Positions 57,196 through 64,000 of a stretch of 64,000 nt of DNA are shown piece by piece. The DNA comes from a virus: IMG/VR virus record IMGVR_UViG_3300026257_000002, positions 1 through 64,000 of that record, one strand, 5' to 3'. Positions within the stretch are counted from its first letter, which is position 1; every line of letters starts with the position of its first letter. The notes under the pieces are model-generated. The model searched no databases. It had not been told where the DNA came from and saw only the letters and a list, made by a program, of their open reading frames with translations. A program made the translations under genes and the position numbers.

Positions 57196-59166
57196 TCAAA
57201 CTCTACCAACTACTTCATCAAAACTAACACCAGTGCGGGTAGCAACAAATGTTAGAGTGATGTAGTTGATTGATCTTGAAGGCTTGATATAGATGTCAGC
57301 GACAAATTCATTTCTATCGATAACGTCAGGAGTGTTATTTGACTCATCAGCAACTACGAGGAAATCAGTCATGCCTCTTCTCGACTGAATGTCACGCATG
57401 TAGTTGTTTACTTGCGTAGCAAAGTTATTGCGAGTAGTTACATCATTTAACTCAAAGAGTACACTCTTAGAGAAGTCTTTGATTGTTCTCTCAAGAATGA
57501 GGAACAAACGACGGACATTAACGCGGTCGAAAGCAGAAGGACTGCGAAGAGCAGTTTTATCTCCATAAAGAACAATACCCTGACCAGGGAATGAAACGAT
57601 TGGATTTACACGCTTTCCATAAAGTTCATCTCTTTGTGCTTGATTAGGATTGTAAGCAATCTTAATAGCATTTCTTAAGTTACCTCTGTTAAAACCGGCA
57701 GGTGAGAACCATGCTTCGGCAGTTTCTGAAGCATTTACACAAAGACCAGCAACATCAGCATCGCAGGGGATCCAACGATATGAATCATTAAATCTGTCGT
57801 AGATATACTTATAGTTGTTAGCGAAAACAGCGTATGAAGAACTATCACTGATTGATTCAAAGAAATCTACAACGTTTGCTGTCTGAGTAGCAGCAGTAGC
57901 AGCACCAGATCCAATAACATCAGATTTTTGTGGTGAAACAATAGTAATACAATCTTTTCTAGTATTCGACAGATTGATTAAAGAATTTGCTTTAGCAAGA
58001 CTTGAAGGACCGGTGAGAATGTAATCAATCAACATGGTCTCAGTGTCGGAGAAGACATCGAGATATGTTTGAGTTTCGTTTCCTACATTGTAATTCTGAT
58101 AGTCAGTACCAGCAGACAATGTATAAGACTTAGGTCCATAAAGGTTGAAGTCGCTTGCTGGAGTAGCAGCATCAGACATATCTACACCACTTATCGCTCC
58201 ACTATCAGCATCTTCGTAAGCAGTTACATAGATATAATTTGAACGACCTTTGATAACGTCCTTGAAGAAGTTACCTTCCCCTTCTGTAGTCTTAGCACCA
58301 GGTGCTTTTGATACAAAAAGAATTTTTTCAATAATTGTATTTGATGTTCCGGTAACACCACCAGTTGCATCAATAACTGCGAAATGAATTTCATCATTAG
58401 CACCACCTCTCGCAGCAGCGTAAGGTGAAGTGCCGGGTCGAGGTGCAATTGCACTCCACTTAATTCCTGATCCTGATCCAGTTTCTGCAAGTGTTTGCTC
58501 ATCATACCAACCTGTTACTGATTGAACAGTTAGATCAGCACTTGCAGCACCAGCACCAGAAATGATGTCGTCCTTAGCGATTAAAGATTGTCCTGCGTCT
58601 AGAACAACTGCGATTGTTAAACCATTAGTAGAGATGGAATAAACATGACCTGTGTTTCCACCGACATCGATTGCAGCACCTACAGTAGGAGCAGTGTCGT
58701 GTTCAGCATCGAGTGTAATAATTTGATCCGCACCAGCATCAATTGATACAACCTGCAGTGCATTACCCCATGTTCCAGGAGTTTTGGCAGCAAATTTATA
58801 AGCTTGTGAACTCCCTTCAAAATTAGCTTCGTAGTCACCTAAGTTATCAATATTTACCGATGTTGTGCCATTGGAATTAGCATTAGTTAAATTTCCAGCA
58901 ACAGCACTAGAAATTCTTGCTGCTTGAAGATTGCCACCGTAGTTAAGAAACTCGGAAGCAGTAAACCAAAATTCGTAGTTGTCTGCGGTTGGCTTACCGA
59001 AAGTTGAAACGAGTTCTTTCTCGTTCGTAATTAATTTTGCAACGCCTACTTCGCCTTTCATGAAAGGACCAGCAATAGCGCCGATATTGGTAGTTGTTTC
59101 TTGGAGACGTGAATTAGTAAAATCGCGCTCCTGAACAAGAATACCTGGCGATGATTGAGATGCCAT
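57196..59166 (-). CDS. g18: Contractile tail sheath protein gp18
   Basis: A 656-aa sheath monomer. The N-terminus (SSPGILVQERDFTNSRLQ) and the C-terminal core (RVNVRRLFLILERTIKDFSK) are family hallmarks. The middle is an inserted, variable, Ala/Gly/Thr-rich domain facing outside. Forms the contracting shell around gp19. Confidence 0.96.
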   Translation of the reverse strand: MASQSSPGILVQERDFTNSRLQETTTNIGAIAGPFMKGEVGVAKLITNEKELVSTFGKPTADNYEFWFTASEFLNYGGNLQAARISSAVAGNLTNANSNGTTSVNIDNLGDYEANFEGSSQAYKFAAKTPGTWGNALQVVSIDAGADQIITLDAEHDTAPTVGAAIDVGGNTGHVYSISTNGLTIAVVLDAGQSLIAKDDIISGAGAASADLTVQSVTGWYDEQTLAETGSGSGIKWSAIAPRPGTSPYAAARGGANDEIHFAVIDATGGVTGTSNTIIEKILFVSKAPGAKTTEGEGNFFKDVIKGRSNYIYVTAYEDADSGAISGVDMSDAATPASDFNLYGPKSYTLSAGTDYQNYNVGNETQTYLDVFSDTETMLIDYILTGPSSLAKANSLINLSNTRKDCITIVSPQKSDVIGSGAATAATQTANVVDFFESISDSSSYAVFANNYKYIYDRFNDSYRWIPCDADVAGLCVNASETAEAWFSPAGFNRGNLRNAIKIAYNPNQAQRDELYGKRVNPIVSFPGQGIVLYGDKTALRSPSAFDRVNVRRLFLILERTIKDFSKSVLFELNDVTTRNNFATQVNNYMRDIQSRRGMTDFLVVADESNNTPDVIDRNEFVADIYIKPSRSINYITLTFVATRTGVSFDEVVGRV

Positions 59167-59201
59167 CTTTTACCTCTAAAGTTCAGATTTTATTCTGTGA
59201 T

Positions 59202-59209
59202 TATTTATG
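59202..59209 (-). promoter_or_regulatory. Late-like box CATAAATA
   Basis: Minus strand, 35 bp upstream of gp18. Confidence 0.4.
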
Positions 59210-59245
59210 AAATCCTATGTTTCAACCGGGGAAACAATGCATGAA

Positions 59246-59473
59246 CTACCAGTCAGGGTAACCTTCTTCAGTAAAACGAGATTTCTTTTTTCTAGTCTCT
59301 ACAACTCTTTTAACCGTGCAGTCTTTACATTCGTAAGAATATGCTGATAATGTTGATCTACTTTTCCTAGTTCTGTAAAAATCTGTAAGTAGGTCTTTGA
59401 CTTTATTGCAAGATCTACATCTCCTTTCTTTGAAAAGAAGATGCTCTAATTGAAATTCCTCTTCAAAGTCCAT
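59246..59473 (-). CDS. Zinc-finger-like small protein, 75 aa
   Basis: Two Cys-x2-Cys pairs (CRSCNKVKDL and YECKDCTVKR) spaced about 27 residues apart form a likely zinc site on a basic body ending TRKKKSRFTEEGYPDW. The pattern recalls zinc ribbons of phage endonuclease VII-type proteins, but no nuclease core is present. It couples to the CpeT-like gene. Confidence 0.65.
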   Translation of the reverse strand: MDFEEEFQLEHLLFKERRCRSCNKVKDLLTDFYRTRKSRSTLSAYSYECKDCTVKRVVETRKKKSRFTEEGYPDW

Positions 59474-59934
59474 TATTTTAAACGTTCAAATTCAAATAAT
59501 CCTTCACCCGGTTTTGTTCCCCAAACAAAGTTTCCTGTATCAACATCATACCCTGTATCAATAGAACGGTATGAAACTCCATTGAATTGTATAAAGGATT
59601 CAACTCTTGTTTTGTTTATGATACATTCATCCTTAATTAAACCTGTCCACCAATCATCATTATATTTCCATTCTAAAATGCAACTAGGTTTTCCAGTTTT
59701 TTGATTGACGGGGTGAGTGATTACAGTAACATCATCAATATATTCATATGTAATATGATAATGACGATATGAATCATTTTCAGTTTGATAATTATACCAT
59801 TGCTTTAACTCTAATATATTATCATCTAGTTTAGTATATAAAATATTAATTTGAGGCCATCTACTAGGATTTTCAAATGCCTGCATCCTATTAAGATAAT
59901 GCCCAGCAATCATTTCACCGAAGCAATTACTCAT
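59473..59934 (-). CDS. cpeT: CpeT/CpcT-like protein
   Basis: A 153-aa protein. The N-terminal AGHYLNRMQAFENPSRWPQI and the C-terminal SYRSIDTGYDVDTGNFVWG with closing GLFEFERL follow the CpeT pattern (phycobilin lyase family acting on phycobiliproteins). CpeT-like genes are known from cyanophages near tail and terminase genes. Together with ho1 it hints at pigment handling. Start and stop junctions are shared with gp17 and the zinc-finger gene. Confidence 0.8.
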   Translation of the reverse strand: MSNCFGEMIAGHYLNRMQAFENPSRWPQINILYTKLDDNILELKQWYNYQTENDSYRHYHITYEYIDDVTVITHPVNQKTGKPSCILEWKYNDDWWTGLIKDECIINKTRVESFIQFNGVSYRSIDTGYDVDTGNFVWGTKPGEGLFEFERLK

Positions 59935-61604
59935 TATAGATGCGACCCCATATAAGTAAACTCTGATGATACATCACCATACTCATCTAAGAACCAACGA
60001 TCACCATCCTTATCTACAAAACTTTCCTGATCCTCTAGACCATCAGAAATAAATCCAAAGGGTGACATATCCTGTTCGATTTGATTTTTCTGCTCGTCAT
60101 AAATTCTTTGACGAACATCATTATCCGTCATCTCTTTGAAGTAATCTTGTACTGCTAACCAGCAGAAGATAACAAGACACATCGCAAGGTCATCATGACA
60201 TCCTTCTTCTGCTTCAAATGATTGACTTTTTTGAATGAATGTAGTTAACTCACTGATAGTATCGTAATCTGGGATTATAAGTTTATCATCTTCAATGAAA
60301 GTTTTTAAGTTTAGACATCCAACCTTCTTCACGGTCTTAGACATCTTTACACCCAACTGCGTTTTCTTTCCAGAAAATCCTGTGCCTACAATTTGCCCTG
60401 CTCGCCCTCTCATGGCACACATTAAAATATTGTCATACTCCAAATCAAAATGCATCATCGATGCTATCTGATCTCCAATATCATTTACTTCAGTTAAAAC
60501 ATATGCCCTATTATATCCATTCGCCATATCAGTGATGATGGATGGGAACATCATAGGTTTAATTTCGTTATTTTTATAACGTGCTACCAACCTGTAAGGG
60601 AACTTTGTGATGTCAAAAACCAAAAATGCACTGTAATCACTACCCACACCACGAGCAACGTCAACAGTAATAATATAATCATGTTCTTTTTGGGGATTTT
60701 CATATACTACTAAACCTTTTCCGTTATCGGCAATAGGATCATCATACACCATTGTTCGCAGTTTGCTTGCCGCAATTAACGTATCCACAGATCCAAGGAA
60801 CTCACACTCAAACTCTTGAGTGAACTGGCGTTGAGATGTGTTGGCAATCGTTTGCTCTTTCCAGTTGGCATCTCTACCAGGAACTTGACTCCAGTGTACT
60901 TCTGTAGTGATATATTCGTTCTTACCTCTCTCAGCATCATGCCAGAGTTTGTAGAACATGTTCATGCCGTTAGGCGTTGAGATAATAATAACCTTAGTAG
61001 ACTTACCTGAGGAGATCGTGGGATATACTGAGGAGAAAAACTGTTCGGCAATGTGAGTTGGAACGAACGCAAATTCGTCCAAGAAGATGATGTTGAATGA
61101 CATACCTCGGACAGCAGAACTAGAAGTAGATGCTGCCATAATCTTAGAACCATTCTCAAGTTCTAGAGATCCTTTATTCCACGCCACAATACCTTGCTGC
61201 ATCCACTTGGGAAGATTTTCATAGGCAAGTTGCAACCTTCCAAGAAGTTCTCTGGATGTGCTTAGTTTGTTTGCTAGGATACCGATGTTAACGTTATCAT
61301 TAAAGATACAATAATGTAGCAAGTAAGAAACCACAGTGGTACTCTTACCAGTCTGACGTGGTAGTTTAGCAATATTGAAACGGTTTGTATGAAACCTTTT
61401 AATCATGTCCTCCTGAAAGTCCCACATTTTAAATGGAACCAGACCTTCATCTAGAGAAACAATCTTGATATAATTTCTAGTAAAGTATACAGGATCATCA
61501 GCACACTTTAACCACTCCTGAACTTGATCTGGAGTGAAACTCATTTCCACATTCGCCGCTTTTAAATTAGGCGAACCTTTATAAATTTTATCAGCTTTAA
61601 TCAT
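59934..61604 (-). CDS. g17: Terminase large subunit gp17
   Basis: A 556-aa packaging motor. The ATPase has Walker A PRQTGKST at 82-89 and Walker B IIFLDEF. The RNase-H-like nuclease domain starts at VDVARGVGSDYSAFLVFD and has HDDLAMCL near the end. Cuts and pumps concatemeric DNA into the prohead with gp16 and gp20. Confidence 0.97.
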   Translation of the reverse strand: MIKADKIYKGSPNLKAANVEMSFTPDQVQEWLKCADDPVYFTRNYIKIVSLDEGLVPFKMWDFQEDMIKRFHTNRFNIAKLPRQTGKSTTVVSYLLHYCIFNDNVNIGILANKLSTSRELLGRLQLAYENLPKWMQQGIVAWNKGSLELENGSKIMAASTSSSAVRGMSFNIIFLDEFAFVPTHIAEQFFSSVYPTISSGKSTKVIIISTPNGMNMFYKLWHDAERGKNEYITTEVHWSQVPGRDANWKEQTIANTSQRQFTQEFECEFLGSVDTLIAASKLRTMVYDDPIADNGKGLVVYENPQKEHDYIITVDVARGVGSDYSAFLVFDITKFPYRLVARYKNNEIKPMMFPSIITDMANGYNRAYVLTEVNDIGDQIASMMHFDLEYDNILMCAMRGRAGQIVGTGFSGKKTQLGVKMSKTVKKVGCLNLKTFIEDDKLIIPDYDTISELTTFIQKSQSFEAEEGCHDDLAMCLVIFCWLAVQDYFKEMTDNDVRQRIYDEQKNQIEQDMSPFGFISDGLEDQESFVDKDGDRWFLDEYGDVSSEFTYMGSHL

Positions 61605-61613
61605 AATAATTTT

Positions 61614-61869
61614 TTACATCATTTCACCGAATAAATGTTTTTTATCATGTTCAATAGTTTTTCTTGTCATATCTAATATTTTTTGTAAATTCTCTGCTTT
61701 CTTCTTTAGCTCTTCTATTTCTTTGTTATGGTCCTCCTGTTTGGAGGCGTGATTGTCCTTCTTCTGTGAGTCCAAATTCTTTTGTGATAGTCCTCTCCAA
61801 CTGCTTAGAAGCATCCTTATCCGAACGTTTAGCTTCTAATAACTCTCTAAATTCTTTAAATTTTTTCAT
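61614..61869 (-). CDS. Small coiled-coil protein split by a +1 frame change
   Basis: Frame 1 starts at ATG 61869 and reads MKKFKEFRELLEAKRSDKD, with EFGLTEEGQSRLQ, to a TAA at 61726. Frame +1 then continues with EIEELKKKAENLQKILDMTR to a TAA at 61614. Each half looks like real coding sequence, while the other frame over each half does not. An AGGAGG sits just before the stop, as in prfB-type frameshift sites. Either programmed frameshifting, a broken gene or a sequence error. The only ATG of the second frame (61814) gives an unlikely N-terminus. Confidence 0.55.
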
Positions 61870-61893
61870 ACTAGTTGGGAGGGTTTACTAATA

Positions 61894-61901
61894 TATTTAT
61901 T
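61894..61901 (-). promoter_or_regulatory. Late-like box AATAAATA
   Basis: Minus strand, 24 bp upstream of the split coiled-coil gene and of gp17. Confidence 0.45.
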
Positions 61902-62161
61902 TAATTTCCATATGCAATTAGTGTCGCCCATACCGAAGATCCGCCAGTAGAAGCTTCTACAACAGCACCAGGTTCTTTTTTGATTGCCATTCCTGCATTA
62001 GCAGGAATATAAACTGTTACTGGTGAAGCATTAGCAACAGTAACTTTGGCAGCATTAGAGTGAGTGTTTACTACCCAAAGAAGTGTTCCTGCTAAAGCAG
62101 CAGCATCAGCTAATGCAGCTGCTTGAATATCTTCTGCGGCAGTGAGAGGTTTGATGATCAT
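61901..62161 (-). CDS. Small virion-type protein, 86 aa
   Basis: Begins MIIKPLTAAEDIQAAALADA. Ala/Val/Thr-rich, beta-forming, with PVTVYIPANAGMAIKKEPG, a pattern I recall from small cyanophage structural proteins near gp16. Might be a capsid decoration or neck component; unproven. Confidence 0.65.
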   Translation of the reverse strand: MIIKPLTAAEDIQAAALADAAALAGTLLWVVNTHSNAAKVTVANASPVTVYIPANAGMAIKKEPGAVVEASTGGSSVWATLIAYGN

Positions 62162-62178
62162 TTGTCTATACTTTTTAG

Positions 62179-62595
62179 TTATTTATCTTCTAAATTATTT
62201 TTTGCCTTCTTCAACATCTTTGCTAGATCAGCAGTAGATCCAACAAACATAGTATTATTAACTGTCGTCGGACCTTTCTTTTCTTCTTGACCTAGATCTT
62301 TCATTTTCTTCTGAAGATCAGATAACTTATCAGTGATGTCAGCAACGTTCTTAATGCCCTGGAAGGCGACTTCGTATGCTCTTGGATGATTGCTACTCCT
62401 AGCAACGTCAAGCAACTCCTCAATGGCAACCTGACCCTTCTGAATGAGTTCATATAACTCACCACGGGCATACTTATAATCTGTTTCTATGTCAACACTA
62501 GTAACATCAACCTTTTCAAGTTTGGGTTGCTCCTCTTCATCCATAGGAGTGATGTTAAAAATATCCTCCATATTTTGCTGGAATTTATTGTCCAT
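62179..62595 (-). CDS. g16: Terminase small subunit gp16
   Basis: A 138-aa DNA-recognition subunit. The middle (ELYELIQKGQVAIEELLDVA, NHPRAYEVAFQGIKNVADI) matches T4-like gp16. The tail is Lys-rich. Placed between gp15 and gp17 as in T4, with an extra small gene inserted. Confidence 0.9.
   Translation of the reverse strand: MDNKFQQNMEDIFNITPMDEEEQPKLEKVDVTSVDIETDYKYARGELYELIQKGQVAIEELLDVARSSNHPRAYEVAFQGIKNVADITDKLSDLQKKMKDLGQEEKKGPTTVNNTMFVGSTADLAKMLKKAKNNLEDK
62180..62187 (-). promoter_or_regulatory. Late-like box GATAAATA
   Basis: Minus strand, 18 bp upstream of the 86-aa gene and overlapping the gp16 stop. Confidence 0.35.
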
Positions 62596-63391
62596 GATAT
62601 ATTATACCTTCATTAAATCCAAAATCATCATCTGGTTGCAACAGAGCATCATCAGCAGCATTAATAACACCATCAGTGTTTTTATCTTCTAATGCTTTAG
62701 GAGTGACGTTATATTCAAGTGCCCTTTGATTAGTATCTTTATCACCAATAAGAGTAGTAGCAATAGATTTTCTAATGATATCATTAGCAGCAACAGGACC
62801 ATACATAAAGGTCTTGACGCTAAATCTTAGTGTGTAATAAATATATCTTCTGGTGGAGTAATCACCTTCATATTCATCAGTATAATCAATACTTTCTAAG
62901 ATGATTGGAATATCCCTCTTCTCATTCATTTCAGGAATGAGATCGATAGTCATAGTAAACTGTGGTTGAAAGAATGGTAAAATCTGTTCAACGATTTGAA
63001 GAGCATCATCTTGAGATTTTGCAATAGCATTAAGTTCAAATCCAATAGTATATGGAACAGGAAGATACTGTACCTTTATAGTTTCAGTCTTCCCATCACC
63101 CACTACTTTATTTCTTTGAATGGGTGGAACTTTTCTTCCTGTATCATACTGCAAAGATGTCATCTCAAATGATAACCTAGGCACAGTAACAGTTACCTTC
63201 TTATCAAGATTAGGAGATTGCTCAAGTCTTGCTAAAAATTTCTGAATAGGTCCATACGCTAAAGGAACCTTCTGCTGAGTGACTAGATCACCATTAGCAT
63301 CAGTTGTCTTTAATTGAATATTATTAAAGAGAGTACCAAAAGTGGTTACAGTCTTTCTAATAATTTGGTGATAAAAATAATTTCCTAACAT
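62585..63391 (-). CDS. g15: Tail sheath stabiliser / completion protein gp15
   Basis: A 268-aa ring protein capping the finished tail. The start MLGNYFYHQIIRKTVTTFGT and the SLQYDTGRKVPPIQR and YLPVPYTIGFELNAIAKSQD segments are typical of T4-like gp15. The ATG overlaps the gp14 stop (TAATG). Confidence 0.94.
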   Translation of the reverse strand: MLGNYFYHQIIRKTVTTFGTLFNNIQLKTTDANGDLVTQQKVPLAYGPIQKFLARLEQSPNLDKKVTVTVPRLSFEMTSLQYDTGRKVPPIQRNKVVGDGKTETIKVQYLPVPYTIGFELNAIAKSQDDALQIVEQILPFFQPQFTMTIDLIPEMNEKRDIPIILESIDYTDEYEGDYSTRRYIYYTLRFSVKTFMYGPVAANDIIRKSIATTLIGDKDTNQRALEYNVTPKALEDKNTDGVINAADDALLQPDDDFGFNEGIIYHGQ

Positions 63392-64000
63392 TAAAAGCTA
63401 CCAGTAAAATTGCCAAATTCGCCAAACGGATTTGCTTCCGTAAAATCAACAATGCCATCCGCTGCTGTTTCAAGTTCCCTATTTTCAGAGAAACTATCAG
63501 TCATATCGAGAGTATCAAAAGAACCTACGGTCCATCGTGCATCTGAATCTGCACCAACAATTTCTTCGTTTATGTCGAAATCGCCGTTCATATAAGCAAC
63601 TTTCAAAATCCTAGTGCTAGAATCATATTCAGCTACTTTACCAACAATGTTTCCGGGTGAAGAATCAATTGTAATAATTGGATTCCATCCGGTAATAGAC
63701 TCAATATTACCATCTCCATCGTAAGTGATATCTCCATATATGTATGATCCTGCAGGAGCATTAACAGCACTGACTACACCATCGGTGATCGCAGTTGTAG
63801 ATGAAGTAATGAATGTTCCAGTGGGAGAATACCAAAATGCATTGGGGGCAGTTTCGTATTTCTGACCAGCTGATGTGATAGTAATCGCACCAAGAACTCC
63901 ATTTGCATCAGCAACTGCGGTTGCAGCTGCATCAAATCTAGTTCCAGAAACTTTTTCATCTTCAGTGAAATGTCCACTTCCATTGAGGTTCAGTAGAATC
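63391..64000 (-). CDS. g14: Neck protein gp14, C-terminal part
   Basis: The frame is open from the window end at 64000 to TAA at 63391, about 202 residues, so the N-terminus lies outside. The end (ENRELETAADGIVDFTEANP) is acidic and similar to gp14 of cyanophages as I remember it. The order gp14-gp15-gp16 supports it. The internal ATG at 63606 is not the start. Confidence 0.8.
   Translation of the reverse strand, partial: ILLNLNGSGHFTEDEKVSGTRFDAAATAVADANGVLGAITITSAGQKYETAPNAFWYSPTGTFITSSTTAITDGVVSAVNAPAGSYIYGDITYDGDGNIESITGWNPIITIDSSPGNIVGKVAEYDSSTRILKVAYMNGDFDINEEIVGADSDARWTVGSFDTLDMTDSFSENRELETAADGIVDFTEANPFGEFGNFTGSF

Noticed and set aside
61614-61814. Stand-alone 66-aa gene starting MLLSSWRGL
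   Set aside because: Its first 30 codons are an out-of-frame reading of a better coding segment; treated as the second half of a frameshifted gene.
1-64000. CRISPR array, insertion sequence, integrase or attachment site
   Set aside because: No regularly spaced repeats, transposase or integrase motifs seen; the tRNA block lacks flanking direct repeats beyond the 15-nt fragment.
1-64000. Photosystem genes psbA or psbD and hli genes
   Set aside because: Looked for because they are common in cyanophages; no matching protein is present in this window.

Overview
This window is part of the genome of a T4-like cyanomyovirus, a tailed phage of marine Synechococcus or Prochlorococcus. It carries a nearly complete T4-type core: replication, recombination, late sigma factor, clamp, capsid, tail and terminase genes. 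Mixed in are cyanobacterium-derived genes: purM, purC, heme oxygenase, transaldolase TalC, MazG, a CpeT-like gene and a DUF3110 gene. Most genes lie on the minus strand, are tightly packed and often share stop/start bases (ATGA, TGATG, TAATG). The DNA is AT-rich. No insertion sequence, integrase or CRISPR array was seen.

Layout, low to high coordinates. 1-4.9 kb: metabolic block (purM fragment, ho1, purC) with many tiny unknown genes, driven leftward by at least two sigma70-like promoters. 4.9-11.3 kb: tail-fibre or appendage proteins sharing a short N-terminal module; one holds a cupredoxin-like domain. 11.3-12.9 kb: a 2OG-Fe(II) oxygenase and small genes. 12.94-13.53 kb: RNA block with tRNA-Asn, a circularly permuted (two-piece) tmRNA, tRNA-Thr, tRNA-Arg and tRNA-Tyr. 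13.5-14.6 kb: small genes and an exported lysozyme-like protein. 14.6-18.3 kb: the only plus-strand island (talC, a staphylococcal-type nuclease and exported proteins), separated from its minus-strand neighbour by overlapping divergent promoters. 18.2-20.5 kb: membrane and exported proteins, including a zinc metallopeptidase, and a small nuclease.

20.5-25.3 kb: ribonucleotide reductase nrdB and nrdA plus primase gp61. 25.3-31.7 kb: virion-type unknowns and a trio of a cytidylyltransferase-like protein, a ligase-like protein and an unknown. 31.7-37.6 kb: mazG, gp41 helicase, UvsX and DNA polymerase gp43. 37.6-39.4 kb: a nucleotidyltransferase, a structural protein and a small heat-shock protein. 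39.5-50.3 kb: regA, gp62, a DNA adenine methylase, gp44, gp45, gp46, gp47, gp55, uvsW and uvsY. 50.2-64 kb: structural block in T4 order reading leftward, gp14 (partial), 15, 16, 17, 18, 19, 20, 21, 22, 23.

Two promoter classes are visible. Sigma70-like boxes (TTGAC-type -35, 15-18 bp spacer, TATA-type -10) precede metabolic and replication operons and often sit inside the end of the upstream gene. T4-late-type octamers (TATAAATA or close variants) precede virion genes, matching the gp55 gene found here. Several intergenic gaps pack a terminator and a promoter into fewer than 40 bp.

The most notable find is the permuted tmRNA at about 13016-13300. Its T-arm half lies upstream of its D-arm and tag-coding half. 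It keeps the G3-U70 alanine signal and encodes a 16-residue tag that resembles cyanobacterial tags but ends in Val-Thr-Ala.
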